Of a stretch of DNA of 64,000 bases, positions 1 through 10,327 are shown piece by piece. The position numbers and the translations under genes were made by a program. The notes beneath the pieces are model-generated. The model was given only the letters and a program-made list of their open reading frames with translations. It made no database searches and had not been told where the DNA came from. The stretch is from Macrostomum hystrix (taxonomy: Eukaryota; Platyhelminthes; Macrostomidae), in the NCBI GenBank assembly GCA_950097015.1, contig CATNEN010000038.1, positions 1,612,001 through 1,676,000 of the forward strand, in the 5' to 3' direction. Numbering within the stretch: position 1 is the stretch's first letter; each line of letters starts with the position of its first letter.

Positions 1-418
1 ACCAGATGCGCCGGCAGCGACGCAGTGCCGGCCTCACGGGCTTCCTGGCCATTGTGGTCACGGAGACTCTGGTCTGTCTGGCCAGTGGCGTCTGCCTAGT
101 TCTGCACGTCGATCACATCCTGGCCAAGCGGAGCCTCTGCGAGCAGCTGTACGGCAATGGCAGTCGGGAGGGCGCGGCGCAGAACCTCACGAACACAGGC
201 GGCGGCGTCAGGGTCTACTTTGCATTGCCACTGCTGGTGTCATTCTACGCTACCAATTTCCTGCTGTTCGCGCGCAACTACTGCATTGTGGCCAAGACTG
301 GCCTCACCCTGCTGCAGGTGGCATTGCCGCTGCGCTCCCGTGTGCTGCTCACCGCCAGAAGGTTGCGCTTGATATTTGTCACCTGCTACGTGGCGGCAAC
401 TGTGCCCACATTTATTAG
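1..418 (+). CDS. Rhodopsin-like GPCR, TM1/2-TM4 exon (copy A, 5' partial)
   Basis: The reading frame is open from the window edge and ends at a phase-2 splice donor (AG|gtgagc at 419). It encodes TM2, an N-glycosylated extracellular loop (NGS, NLT), TM3 with the motif FARNYCIVAKTGL, and TM4 ending in VPTFI-R. It aligns along its length with the first exon of the next receptor (1887-2398): same donor phase, same exon end, and shared motifs (VTE, SG-CL, NYCIV-KT). The Met at position 6 is probably internal, because alignment puts TM1 upstream of the window. The intracellular end of TM3 lacks a DRY triplet. No TM5-7 exon of its own is visible between 419 and 1886, so this is either an alternative first exon of the downstream receptor, a duplicated orphan exon, or part of a broken gene. 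Class A membership is inferred from topology and the related intronless receptor at 15,559. Confidence 0.72.
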   Translation, partial: PDAPAATQCRPHGLPGHCGHGDSGLSGQWRLPSSARRSHPGQAEPLRAAVRQWQSGGRGAEPHEHRRRRQGLLCIATAGVILRYQFPAVRAQLLHCGQDWPHPAAGGIAAALPCAAHRQKVALDICHLLRGGNCAHIY

Positions 419-1886
419 GTGAGCTGCAATCCAGACAGGACACCTACGAGTATAGCAATGACCCATAAATGAGTCTCATGCACACAGATAAACACATAGA
501 CAGCTCAGAGCTACGGTTTCTGAATCAAACTGCTTAGAAAAAAGGACACGGACTCGAAATCAGTATTCAGTGGGTGAGAGAGCCACACGATTATCACAGC
601 ATTAGTAACGGTAATGACACTACTAGGTATATAGAGAACAATGACACGTCTACTTGAGTCAGATTATTTACAGTCAGACATAAAGACTGAGCAGAGACAC
701 AAAAGCTCAGTCCGTGGACTGGGGGGCCATTACATACTAAAAGTTCCCAGCTGGTACACATTTTACAGGTAAATAAGCTAAGGCAGCGGGGAACCAATTG
801 TCTTGTGCAAGGATACAAAAAGTCCCCCCTGAGATGAGATTCGAACTCCCGATCCTTCAGTTTTGGAACTTTTTTACGCCACATAAAAATTCTACATTCA
901 TGCTACATATTCATGAATTTCTGCTGCAACCTTAAACCTGACGCAAAAATGCAGAAAACTACTTGCTTTTCAAAAGAATGAAGATAGTTACTCTGCTTCG
1001 TGATCAGTAGACTTAGAAACGAGGGCTAACCCTGACCCTTCCCTAGTAGCAATTTTAAGTCGTAGGTATTAGCGATCTTAAAAAACAGAAAACAAAGGAG
1101 AACAAAAGAGCATTCCAGACCCGAAGTAAATTGCAGCCTATTGTAAAACAGCTGCATCATTTTTAACAATTTTGATAAGCCGGTCTAAAATTTATTTATG
1201 CGTAAAGCCAGGGCAGTCTAATCATTGTGCATCCCACCAGAGACCAATGCATGTAGCTGTCGTATCATATACACAGACTTCTACTAAAGTGGCCTCTCTA
1301 ACAAGGATAGGCAGACACAGGAAGAGGCAAGCAAATGCTTTAGGGGAAGACTGAAGCCGCAAAGTTCGCAGAAGTGCCACAGCCCCGACTTACTTGCAAA
1401 TCCGACTAGGCGGAGGGACATTGCGACAGTGTGAATACAGGATTGAGCTCAGGAACTGCCGGGAAGTAGATCAGCATTCCCGCAGACCTTCGCATCAGAC
1501 AGTCCAATAACTGATACTCCTGCAGAGTTCCCCTCCCCTAGCTCTCTGCTCTCTATCTCTGTCTCCGGTCTCTGCTTTGAGTCCTCTGAAATCGCTGCCG
1601 AATAGGGCATGTAGAGGACAAGACTCGCTGCGTCAAGAGGAAAGAGCTGGCAGCCAACCATTTCTCTTGTTACCCAGAAACAGCGAGCCCGCGCCGAGCT
1701 CTTTCGCCACTCGCTGGCGCGCCGTTAAAAATAACTGACAGCTGCAGAGAGGGGAGAGGGGCGGTACACTCGGACTGGAGATCAGGATCAGCGCTACAAT
1801 AATTACACCACAAAGGTTCAGACACACTGAAGCTTAACAAAGCGGCATAGAGACTCCTCTCGTGGCTGCCAAACTGTTCATGCGGA
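419..1886 (+). other. Gap between the two receptor TM1-4 exons
   Basis: This stretch starts with a GT donor and shows no convincing coding exon on either strand. It contains one minus-oriented SINE copy (about 680-890, listed separately). The rest is unremarkable AT-leaning sequence. The last ~200 bases before 1887 should hold the promoter and 5' UTR of the 1887 exon, but I see no clear TATA box. Confidence 0.5.
680..890 (-). mobile_element. tRNA-derived SINE, family A (degenerate copy, minus)
   Basis: Read on the minus strand it has a tRNA box-B-like segment (GGGAGTTCGAATCTC), then a gcacaagac segment, a tgtaaaatgtgtaccagctg segment, and the signature cagtccacggactga. The same ordered blocks occur in the full copy at 14,738-15,040 and in the copies at 4,225 and 7,218. 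The head is diverged, so this is an old copy. Confidence 0.65.
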
Positions 1887-2398
1887 ATGGCAACTCCCGA
1901 CAAGCTTTATTCGGTCTGGCTGGTGGAGTTCGGCAGTTACGCTGCAATGATTCCTCTGTGCTTCGCCGCGGCCGCCGTCTTCGCGTTCGGCTCGCTGATT
2001 TTCCATCGCATCAGCCAGCACGACAGCCACACGGCTGTGCTCGCGGGTTTCCTTGTCCTGGCAGTCACCGAGTGCCTGTGCTGCCTCAGCGGTGGCCTGT
2101 GCTTGATTTTCAAGCTCGGCCTGCTGGAACTGGTGCGTCCGCCGCACAATGACTCGGAGATGTCCAATAGTTCGCTTCACAGCGAAGACCATCACGCCTA
2201 TCCGCTGCCGCTGATGATCACGTTCTATTTGACCAACTATTTCTTGTTCGTGCGCAATTATTGCATTGTGGTGAAGACGGCGCTGACGGCCGCTTACGTG
2301 TTCAGTCCAATGCGCGCACGTGCGGGACTCACCAGGTGCCGCATCCGGCTGGCCTACCTGTCCTGCTATGTGCTGGCCGTGGCGCCAGTCCTGTCTCG
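1887..2398 (+). CDS. Rhodopsin-like GPCR gene, exon 1 (N-terminus to TM4)
   Basis: This is the first coding exon, from ATG at 1887 to a phase-2 donor (CG|gtgcgc). It encodes a short N-terminus, TM1, TM2 (GFLVLAVTECLCCLSGGLCL), a loop with N-glycosylation sites (NDS, NSS), TM3 (FVRNYCIVVKTAL) and TM4 ending APVLS. Joining it to 3365 restores an Arg codon (CG|G) and one frame of 367 residues. At the usual DRY position the sequence is an unusual KTALTAAY-type stretch, so G-protein coupling is uncertain. The closest relative in the window is the exon at 1-418. The ligand is unknown. The wider family looks like the peptide/amine-type class A receptors expanded in lophotrochozoans, which is inference. 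Confidence 0.8.
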
Positions 2399-3364
2399 GT
2401 GCGCTTTTAAATGTGTACCAGTTTTTTATGAAGTTTTATCATCCAAAACTTTCAGCATATAAAATTATTACTCTGGATGCGTGCTTGAGTGCCCATGTCA
2501 CCCCATTGTTAAGAGGTGAATCGCCATTAAGTTGGTGAGACCCAGTTTGACTCAGCCTGGCGAAGTCTTAATTTTTAATAATGTGTAAAATACGTCACTT
2601 CTCACTAGCCAATTATGAGTTGATCAACTGAGACTTATTTCCCTTGGGATTTAAAGATCAGTGATCTAATTATCCTAGACAGAAGGCAGAAGTTCCTTTT
2701 CCAGCTGATTAATTTGCTTCTCCTTCTGCCTCATCGGAAGTTAGACCTGGGCCAAGTCGGCTATTCGACGACAGAAGCCGACTAGCACGCGAAATTATTG
2801 AAAGAAAATTGCAGCAACTTCTTCTAATTCAAAGGTGATAGCGCAGCCGCTGATGACAAGATTTCGGCTATTTTTTCACTTCAATCCAGACGAATCATTC
2901 TGCATCTTTGCCTGAGAATAATCCTAATGCCACTTGGAGGAAAGAGCAGAGATAATTAGCTTTGCCTAATCTCCGGGTGAATGTGAGAGTGCCGACGCGA
3001 AACGACCTGGCGAAACAAATTAATGAAACTTCCTTCCTTGGTGATTTTTCCTATGACCTCACCCCATGAGCAAAACTTAAATCTCAGTTAGTCCAACTTC
3101 AGCAGTCAATGTGCAGTCATGACAGTTTCCAACACTACGAAAGTACACTTTAGCATTTACTACTCAGTCACTCTCGCATCTCAAGCTCACGCCTGTTACT
3201 CAATAAACTCGCACAGTTCGCTGATGCTGCTATTATGCTCAATTCAGATCCTTTCGTAAATAATTTTAAATACGCTTAGACACACGCTAAAAAGTCTATG
3301 TGGCAAACTGGGCTCATGAATTAATCTAAGCAAGCAGCTCTTGCAACACACCTTCTCTCAACAG
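2399..3364 (+). other. Intron of the receptor gene
   Basis: This is a 966-base intron running from gtgcgc to a pyrimidine-rich ...cttctctcaacag acceptor. I see no tandem repeat, SINE or ORF of note in it, which contrasts with the repeat-laden introns elsewhere in the window. Confidence 0.7.
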
Positions 3365-3956
3365 GTTCTCAGCCGAGGCCTTCACCATGTACGTCAGCCA
3401 AGAGTCCCTGCCCGCCTACGTCGTGTCGTTGTCCCAGAACCACGACACCGTCCACTCTGTCATATTCGCTCTGCAAGGCCCCCTGCCGGCCGGTCTCGGT
3501 GTCCTGATGTCTATGGCCATATCCGTCAAGTTGCTGAGGCGCGGCTCCACGATGCCCAACAACAGCACCAGCCGCGCAGACTTGTCAACACGGGCCGTGG
3601 TTCGAACCCTACTAGTGGCATTCGTGTTCGCTCAATGCGAGATCCCGACAACAGTGTTGGCCTTGCTGGACTCCAGGGAAGAGACTCAAAGTGTCGTGCT
3701 CAGCCGGGTCATAGGCAATCTGCTCATAATTCTGGACTCCTACTGCAACCTGGTTATCATCGTGCTGTCGAATCGGCGCTTTCTTCACGCCGCCGGTCGC
3801 ATGCTGGGCATTCGCAAGGCCGACAGCCGCAGCGCACCTGGAGGACCGGGCGGTTTGAACCGGAATTACACCTGCAACAACCACACGACCAACGGCTGCG
3901 CCGCGGAGGCCATTCCGCTGACCTCGCGTGGCGGCACCATTCTGATGAGGATGTGA
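3365..3956 (+). CDS. Rhodopsin-like GPCR gene, exon 2 (TM5-TM7 and tail)
   Basis: The exon begins after an acag acceptor, with G completing the split Arg codon, and continues R-F-S-A-E-A-F-T-M to a stop at 3954-3956. It encodes TM5 (SVIFALQGPLPAGLGVLMSM), an intracellular loop with NNST, TM6 (LLVAFVFAQCEIPTTVLALL), TM7 (VIGNLLIILDSYCNLVIIV) and a cytoplasmic tail rich in Gly and Asn. LDSYCNL takes the place of NPxxY; the intronless receptor at 15,559 has LDSTCNF at the same point, so the two are related. The TM6 residues CEIP match CLEMP of that receptor. This is the only TM5-7 exon near the two TM1-4 exons. Confidence 0.82.
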
Positions 3957-5212
3957 GCGCAGCCTGTACAAAGCTCAACTGTGACGTACAACTGGGCGTA
4001 CAGCTCCCTCGCACACAATGGACTAATTGCGTTTTGACTGCACGGAGACGTTGCTTAACTGTGGTTTGTAACTAAAGCTCTTAAAGCTCTTCGTCCTTCG
4101 TCCTAGCCCGGCCATCCCCGCGCTGGATAAATATTTGCAGCGCGTACTTTTTGTTGTCATTGGCAACCCTTCCGACATCGATGGGCTCATCGACGAGTAA
4201 TTAGGTTCATAATAAGACAAAACAAGGGGAGCTTTTGGCCGTGTGGTTGAAGCTTCTGACTTCGGACAGTACAGGGGACATTCGTGTCGCTTAGCGAGAA
4301 TTCCTGTTGCCCCAATCAGCTGTAAAATGGGTACCAGCAAAGTTTGCGCAGGTTTGGCAGCATCCCCAGTCCATGGACTGAGCGTCTGTACAGCCTTTGG
4401 AAGCGCGGAGCAATAGCTGGGGCTGTACATCTGACCCAACTTGGCCAGGTGTTGCATCTCTTACATCTTCTAGTCGACAAAATCACTGTTCATTCCACGC
4501 TTTAAAAGCTTAGTTTTTTTCAAATCGAAAATAGTTTCTGTGTATAGTTTAAGCGCTACCAAACCTGGTGGACCAAAGCGGATTTCATTGGCATGAATGT
4601 ACACCAGCATATCAAGCGGATTCAATGAATATTTGGTGTAAAAATTCACTTGAAAACAGCCAGCCACGCATGACTCAAGTGCCTCGAGACGCAATTGTGA
4701 AAAAGTATGGGGCCGATTCGCCACTCATTGAACCCGCTTGATTCCATTGCTTATCGATTAAGAATTCCATTTCGCGATCTGTTAACGCAGGTCGATTTTA
4801 GTTCTCATTGCGGACTAAGCTCTGCTGCTTGTACATAGAAAGAGCTTCGATTTATTAGATTTTATTTTAGTGTCTACTATGACCACGACTATATTGATGT
4901 TCTTAGAATACTGCTTTGTGTCGTTAATTCAGTGTCAACACGCGAATGTGGATGCACTAAAGTGCAAAAGTAGAAACAGCCTGTCTCTCTGGTTGTGTAT
5001 TTTCTGAGAAACCAACTTTCACAACAGAAGCATATCTTATTAGAGCCGCACTGACTGCCCATTGTTTAACTTATTTTAAACAAACAAAAGAGCAAATTTT
5101 AAGTTTGCGACTTCCACCTGCCGTATTGTTCTTACTTTGTTTCATTAAATAAGAAAAAACAACATAGTTTAAAAAGTATAGCAAAAATTATAGGGTACTT
5201 CTGTTTAGTCGT
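3957..5212. other. Intergenic, with a SINE relic
   Basis: Apart from the SINE-A relic at 4225-4460, I see no gene, array or RNA here. ORFs on the minus strand at 4023-4724 overlap the SINE relic and lack any recognisable domain. Confidence 0.5.
4225..4460 (+). mobile_element. tRNA-derived SINE, family A (degenerate copy)
   Basis: It contains ggccgtgtggttgaagctt (tRNA-head remnant), gctgtaaaatgggtaccagc, ccccagtccatggactgag and gtacatctgacccaactt, in the order of the full family-A copy at 14,738. The box-B part is eroded. Confidence 0.65.
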
Positions 5213-5218
5213 TGGAGA

Positions 5219-6302
5219 AATCTCAGTGAGAGATTCAGGGTGGTTGTAGACATCTCAGTGAGAGATTCAGGGTGGTTGTAGACATCTCAGTGAGAGATTC
5301 AGGGTGGGTGCAGACATCTCAGTGAGAGATTCAGGGTGGATGTAGATATCTCAGTGAGAGATTCAGGGTGGTTGTAGACATCTCAGTGAGAGATTCAGGG
5401 TGGATGTAGATATCTCAGTGAGAGATTCAGGGTGGTTGTAGATATCTCAGTGAGAGATTCAGGGTGGTTGTAGACATCTCAGTGAGAGATTCAGGGTGGA
5501 TGTAGATATCTCAGTGAGAGATTCAGGGTGGTTGTAGACATCTCAGTGAGAGATTCAGGGTGGATGTAGATATCTCAGTGAGAGATTCAGGGTGGTTGTA
5601 GACATCTCAGTGAGAGATTCAGGGTGGATGTAGATATCTCAGTGAGAGATTCAGGGTGGTTGTAGACATCTCAGTGAGAGATTCAGGGTGGTTGTAGATA
5701 TCTCAGTGAGAGATTCAGGGTGGTTGTAGACATCTCAGTGAGAGATTCAGGGTGGATGTAGATATCTCAGTGAGAGATTCAGGGTGGTTGTAGATATCTC
5801 AATGAGAGATTCAGGGTGGTTGTAGATATCTCAGTGAGAGATTCAGGGTGGTTGTAGATATCTCAGTGAGAGATTCAGGGTGGTTGTAGACATCTCAGTG
5901 AGAGATTCAGGGTGGTTGTAGATATCTCAGTGAGAGATTCAGGGTGGTTGTAGATATCTCAGTGAGAGATTCAGGGTGGTTGTAGATATCTCAGTGAGAG
6001 ATTCAGGGTGGTTGTAGACATCTCAGTGAGAGATTCAGGGTGGATGTAGATATCTCAGTGAGAGATTCAGGGTGGTTGTAGATATCTCAATGAGAGATTC
6101 AGGGTGGTTGTAGATATCTCAGTGAGAGATTCAGGGTGGTTGTAGATATCTCAGTGAGAGATTCAGGGTGGTTGTAGACATCTCAGTGAGAGATTCAGGG
6201 TGGTTGTAGATATCTCAGTGAGAGATTCAGGGTGGTTGTAGATATCTCAGTGAGAGATTCAGGGTGGTTGTAGATATCTCAGTGAGAGATTCAGGGTGGT
6301 TC
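5219..6302. repeat. 32-bp minisatellite, about 34 copies, in the FMO 3' flank
   Basis: The period is 32 bases and the core is tctcagtgagagattcaggg followed by tggttgtagaca, alternating with tggatgtagata variants. The atatc/acatc and ggttg/ggatg variants recur in blocks, so multi-unit segments have been duplicated. The array ends about 75 bases beyond the FMO stop codon (6376), so it may lie in the transcribed 3' UTR. Confidence 0.95.
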
Positions 6303-6375
6303 GGCGGAATAGAGAATCGAGTCGAGGTTCAATTTCTCACTCCGATGCAGTCAAAAGCAAGTCGCATCACAGGGC

Positions 6376-6680
6376 TCACTCATTTGATAAGAAGGGCTTT
6401 AGAGAGTCGTCCATCTGTTTCATGAAGGGAGAACTCAAGTTGGGATTCTTGGTGCCGTCAATCTTGCTGAGCATGCTGCGGTCTCGATATGTGAGAATGT
6501 TCTCCAGTTTGTGCGAGGCCCACTCGCAGAACCACCTGGCGGCGTTCAGGTCTGTCCCGTAGCCAGCCTCGTATGCCAGCTGGGTGAGAAAGTTGGTCTG
6601 GAAGTCCGCGCGCTGGAGGCCGTCGGTCAGTGTGGACTCCCTCAATGCGGTCGAGTTTTGCGAATTTTGTATCAGCTTCT
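6376..6680 (-). CDS. FMO (trimethylamine-monooxygenase type), last exon 6
   Basis: This is the terminal coding exon, from an acttag acceptor near 6680 to a stop at 6376. It encodes the C-terminal cap with FLTQLAYEAGYGTDL, FCEWASHKLENILTYRDRS and a MDDSLKPFL ending. These positions correspond to the C-terminus of the bacterial trimethylamine monooxygenase/FMO lineage (EW-HHK-ENI-TFRDHS pattern, then DDSLE). Phase 0 matches exon 5. About 15 residues expected from that family between exon 5 and this exon are not found, so a small exon or a different acceptor may be missed. The exon limit is the least certain of this gene. Confidence 0.72.
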
Positions 6681-6726
6681 AAGTAGGCCTTCTTAACAGT
6701 AAAAAGACCAACGCTATTTTCCCTGG

Positions 6727-7218
6727 CATCAGCTGGGGTGGTACTGGCATCAGCTGGGGTGGTACTGGCATCAGCTGGGGTGGTACTGGCATCAGTTGGG
6801 CTGGTACTGGCATCAGTTGGGCTGGTACTGGCATCAGTTGGGCTGGTACTGGCATCAGTTGGGCTGGTACTGGCATCAGTTGGGCTGGTACTGGCATCAG
6901 TTGGGCTGGTACTGGCATCAGTTGGGCTGGTACTGGCATCAGTTGGGCTGGTACTGGCATCAGCTGGGGTGGTACTGGCATCAGCTGGGGTGGTACTGGC
7001 ATCAGCTGGGCTGGTACTGGCATCAGCTGGGCTGGTACTGGCATCAGCTGGGGTGGTACTGGCATCAGCTGGGGTGGTACTGGCATCAGCTGGGGTGGTA
7101 CTGGCATCAGCTGGGCTGGTACTGGCATCAGCTGGGGTGGTACTGGCATCAGCTGGGGTGGTACTGGCATCAGCTGGGCTGGTACTGGCATCAGCTGGGC
7201 TGGTACTGGCATCAGCTG
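6727..7218. repeat. 21-bp minisatellite (ggcatcagctggggtggtac family) in FMO intron 5
   Basis: There are about 23 tandem copies of a 21-base unit, with alternating gggg/gggc and cagct/cagtt variants. It runs straight into a SINE-A tail at 7218. The unit resembles the internal gtaccagcatcagctggg of the intact SINE-A copy (14,878-14,895), so the array probably grew out of that SINE segment. Both strands are open in several frames only because the unit is a multiple of three. Confidence 0.93.
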
Positions 7219-7345
7219 GGGTAGAGATCTAATGGGTGTGACAGCCTCCCCAGTCCGTAGACTGAACAGCTGTGCCAAGCCTTTAGAAGCTCCGCGCAGT
7301 AGCTGTGGTTGTACATCTGGCCCAACTGGGCTGTGTGAAACCATT
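7218..7345 (+). mobile_element. SINE family A, 3' portion
   Basis: It contains taatgggtgtgacagcctcc, ccagtccgtagactgaacag and tgtacatctggcccaactgg, matching the 3' third of the SINE at 14,738-15,040. It directly abuts the 21-bp minisatellite on its 5' side. Confidence 0.75.
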
Positions 7346-7509
7346 CAATTTTTAATACCAAGGTTATCGTCCAATTAGAACAAGTTCGTAATGAAATTCA
7401 GAAAGGGCCTTATAGACTGAGGATTCACCTGTCCTGCCACTTTTTCGTCTCGGCCAGCATGACTGCTCGATCGGGCAACAGAATTCGGCCTTCAAATGTA
7501 CTTTATGAC

Positions 7510-7716
7510 CCACAATGCCTGCGCGTCGAACATGATGAACGAGTAGCATTGGTCCTGAGCGCCAATGTACAGCATGCGGTGGTTGCCGCCGCCAAGCCAC
7601 TCGGTACATTTGTACAGCATCTCCGGGTACAGAGCATTCCTGCCCGACAGTCTCAGGCAGTCAGGCAGGTAGGGGTAGTGATGCAGGTAGCCTGTAGCCA
7701 GTATTATCGAGTCCAC
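7510..7716 (-). CDS. FMO exon 5
   Basis: It encodes VDSIILATGYLHHYPYLPD, the FMO ATGY signature that links the NADP and FAD domains, then LYPEMLYKC, IGAQDQCYSF and MFDAQALW. I chose the acceptor ...ccaaatgaag|GTGGAC because it gives phase 0 with exon 4 and a gap-free match to the family (NGTTNE|VDSIIL). A pyrimidine-richer acceptor at 7741 would shift the frame. The donor after ALW (gtcata) is weak. Confidence 0.8.
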
Positions 7717-7960
7717 CTTCATTTGGTCGGGAGTGTCAGCTAAAAATGTTAGTTTCTTCTCCACTTTACACAACTTTAAACTCTGAGCATATCTGCACGA
7801 TAAGCCATGGAGAATTTGGAAACTGGAGAGACAAACACCCGTTTTCCGGACCAGTGTAGGCCGACTGGCTGTCCCGAAACGCACTAAGCAGATAGGAAAT
7901 TCTGATGCACTACTGGGAGAAAAAACACAGATAACTTCTGTATCGTGCATCATATTTGAT

Positions 7961-8399
7961 AGTTTTATTGCAAAGCTGAATGAATTCTTTACATTTTAGC
8001 TGAAGCTTGTGCGTCTACCTGTTTTAGCTTATGAGCTCTAACCACTTCAGCCCAGCGCGCTATTCCATTCACGCTGAAAAAACCGCTGGCGGCAGAGCGG
8101 CCATAGACGATTTTGTCACCCGAATTTTGCACCCCGAGTCTACCCGCTATTGGTCACTTGATTTACTTCCGGCGACTCGGAGAAGCTGTCTATGACCCAA
8201 AGTGGTTGAGAGTTTGTACAGAGAGAGTGGCAGAGAGAAAACAGACCAAGTTATTAGATTCCTTGCCTCTTGCCTATTACTTGTCTAGAAGATTTCTATC
8301 ATTGCCTTCCTTAAACATTATTCAAGCAAAGCTCACTAGATAAAACAGGTAGACGCACAGTTAAAATGTAGAGAATTTATTCAGCTTTCTAATAAAACT
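7961..8399. mobile_element. Fold-back element / MITE-like inverted repeat in FMO intron 4
   Basis: The left arm (7961-8026) and the right arm (8341-8399) are inverted copies over about 60 bases. The inner 17 bases (tgcgtctacctgtttta) are identical, and the outer part agTTTTATTnnaaAGCTGAAT is well conserved; the left arm has a 7-base insertion. The 314-base centre holds no ORF with a domain. No target duplication was recognised, so the class is unknown. Confidence 0.7.
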
Positions 8400-8642
8400 G
8401 ACATTTTGAAAATCTGTTGCACAATACGGAAGTTATGCGTTTTTTTCAAATAGTTCATCAGAATTTCTTATGATCCACCCGGTGTATATCGTAACATCCA
8501 TTCAGCCTACACTTGTCCGGAAAATGGGGGTTTGGCGGGAAGTTGTCGTTCCAGTTTCTAGATTCAGAGCTCAGGACAAGCTGCTCAACTGACTCAAATA
8601 TCTCTTAAGCTGACAGATTCCTAAATCCCAGGCGCTGCGCAC

Positions 8643-8911
8643 CTCATTTGTTGTGCCGTTCTGAAACTGAGCAACTCGACCGGTTATTCCCACCAGAGCA
8701 GGTCGCTCAACAACAATGTCCGGCCATCGGTAGCCCATGGGCTTGGTCCTGCAGCTGCAGACAACGCCAGAAGCACCGAACTTCACCAGCTGTTGGGCCA
8801 CGTCCTCGGCTGAGAAACTGCCGCCGACTACCAGGACGCGCTGCCCGGCGAACTCTTTCCAGTTTCGAAGGTCGTGCGAGTGCAGCACCCGGCCAGGAAA
8901 CTCATTGAGGC
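8643..8911 (-). CDS. FMO exon 4 (NADPH-binding domain)
   Basis: The acceptor is tttgcag|GCCTC and the donor AATGAG|gtgcgc. It encodes LNEFPGRVLHSHDLRNW (the FMO FPG..HS segment), RVLVVGGSFSAEDVAQQL (NADPH-binding GxGSxSAED loop), SCRTKPMGYRWPD and VVERPALVGITGRV. Length and order match the bacterial-type FMO, which lacks the long insertions of vertebrate FMO1-5. Phase 1 in, phase 0 out, consistent with both neighbours. Confidence 0.9.
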
Positions 8912-8954
8912 CTGCAAATGTCAGGGGTATCAAAACAACCCACATTTATGGCGG

Positions 8955-9706
8955 CCCAGGTGAGCCTTGAAGTGACTGGGTGAGCCTTGGAGTGACTGGG
9001 TGAGCCTTGGAGTGACTGGGTGAGGCTTGAAGTGACTGAGTGAGCCTTGGAGTGACTGGGTAAGCCTTGGAGTGACTGGGTGAGCCTTGGAGTGACTGAG
9101 TGAGCCTTGGAGTGACTGAGTGAGCCTTGGAGTGACTGAGTGAGCCTTGGAGTGACTGGGTGAGCCTTGGAGTGACTGAGTGAGCCTTGGAGTGACTGAG
9201 TGAGCCTTGGAGTGACTGGGTGAGCCTTGGAGTGACTGGGTAAGCCTTGGAGTGACCGAGTGAACCTTTGAAGGACTGGGTGAGCCTTGGAGTGACTGGG
9301 TGAGCCTTGGAGTGACTGGGTAAGCCTTGGAGTGACCGAGTGAACCTTTGAAGGACTGGGTGAGCCTTGGAGTGACTAGGTGAGCCTTGGAGTGACTGGG
9401 TGAGCCTTGGAGTGACTGGGTGAGCCTTGGAGTGACTGGGTGAGCCTTGGAGTGACTGAGTGAGCCTTGGAGTGACTGGGTGAGCCTTGGAGTGACTGGG
9501 TAAGCCTTGGAGTGACCGAGTGAACCTTTGAAGGACTGGGTGAGCCTTGGAGTGACCAAGTGAACCTTTGAAGGACTGGGTGAGCCTTGGAGTGACTGGG
9601 TGAGCCTTGGAGTGACTGGGTGAGCCTTGGAGTGACTGGGTGAGCCTTGGAGTGACTGGGTGAGCCTTGGAGTGACTGAGTGAGCCTTGGAGTGACTGGG
9701 TGAGCC
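8955..9706. repeat. 20-bp minisatellite (gtgagccttggagtgactgg) in FMO intron 3
   Basis: There are about 38 copies of a 20-base unit. A divergent sub-unit, gtgaacctttgaaggactgg, recurs in register after gtaagccttggagtgaccga, which shows block duplication of a multi-unit segment. The array begins only about 40 bases from exon 4. Confidence 0.95.
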
Positions 9707-9917
9707 ACTCACTTGCCAGCTTTTTGCACATCACACTATTGCGCTAACATTAGGCAAGCCTATTTTTCCGGTTTTGACTGGCAAACAACTGACACGAGCT
9801 ACAAAATTGGCGATTTGCAAAAAAGGCCAGTAAACTTTGTAAGCCAAAGATATACTCCAAGATATTTAAAATAAGTAAGTCAGGACAATGTAAGGAGTGA
9901 TTTTAATCTAGCGTTAC

Positions 9918-10118
9918 CTTCAAAGTGTGGTAGATTAGGAGTTGAGAAGTGTCCAGAGCAGTTGACGAAGTAGTCAAACTCTTTCTCGTCCAGTAGGCGG
10001 TCACGCTTCAAATCTTTGACCGTCACCTTGAACTTGTTGCGAACGGCGTCGAAAGTCACGCGGTAAACGCAGTGCAGGAAGTGGATCTTCTCTCGCAAGT
10101 TGAGCTGACTCCAGCGTC
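9918..10118 (-). CDS. FMO exon 3
   Basis: Acceptor actttag|GACGC and donor TTTGAAG|gtaacg. It encodes GRWSQLNLREKIHFLHCVYR (the residues at the join G|GA included), DAVRNKFKVTVKDL and FDYFVNCSGHFSTPNLPHFEG, which contains the conserved CSGHFSTP motif next to the flavin. Phase 1 on both sides. Confidence 0.9.
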
Positions 10119-10327
10119 CTAAAGTTGACGTTACGAATCAATGAGTCTTGAAGTGGACAGACAGGACCCCTTGACTCCCAATGACCGGCGACTCAGAGTT
10201 CAAAATATGCTACTTAACCCACTGCTAAAACTAATGAAACGGTCCCTGACGAAATAGTTTCTGATTATACTTTTTTGCATCCAGGGTTTAGGCTAGACCT
10301 AAAAAATCTGATGATCGACGCCCCCCC

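Noticed and set aside
4023-4457. 144-codon minus-strand ORF
   Set aside because: Overlaps the antisense of a SINE-A relic and has no domain.
5219-6302. CRISPR-like appearance of regularly spaced 32-bp repeats
   Set aside because: Repeats are contiguous without unique spacers, the genome is eukaryotic, and no cas genes are present. It is a minisatellite.
7717-7953. Longer FMO exon 5 using acceptors near 7741 or 7780
   Set aside because: The 7741 acceptor breaks the frame; the 7780 one adds residues not present in the family. The acceptor at 7717 gives a gap-free match, though it is pyrimidine-poor.
8113-8343. 76-codon ORF in FMO intron 4
   Set aside because: Lies in the loop and right arm of an inverted repeat and has no recognisable feature.
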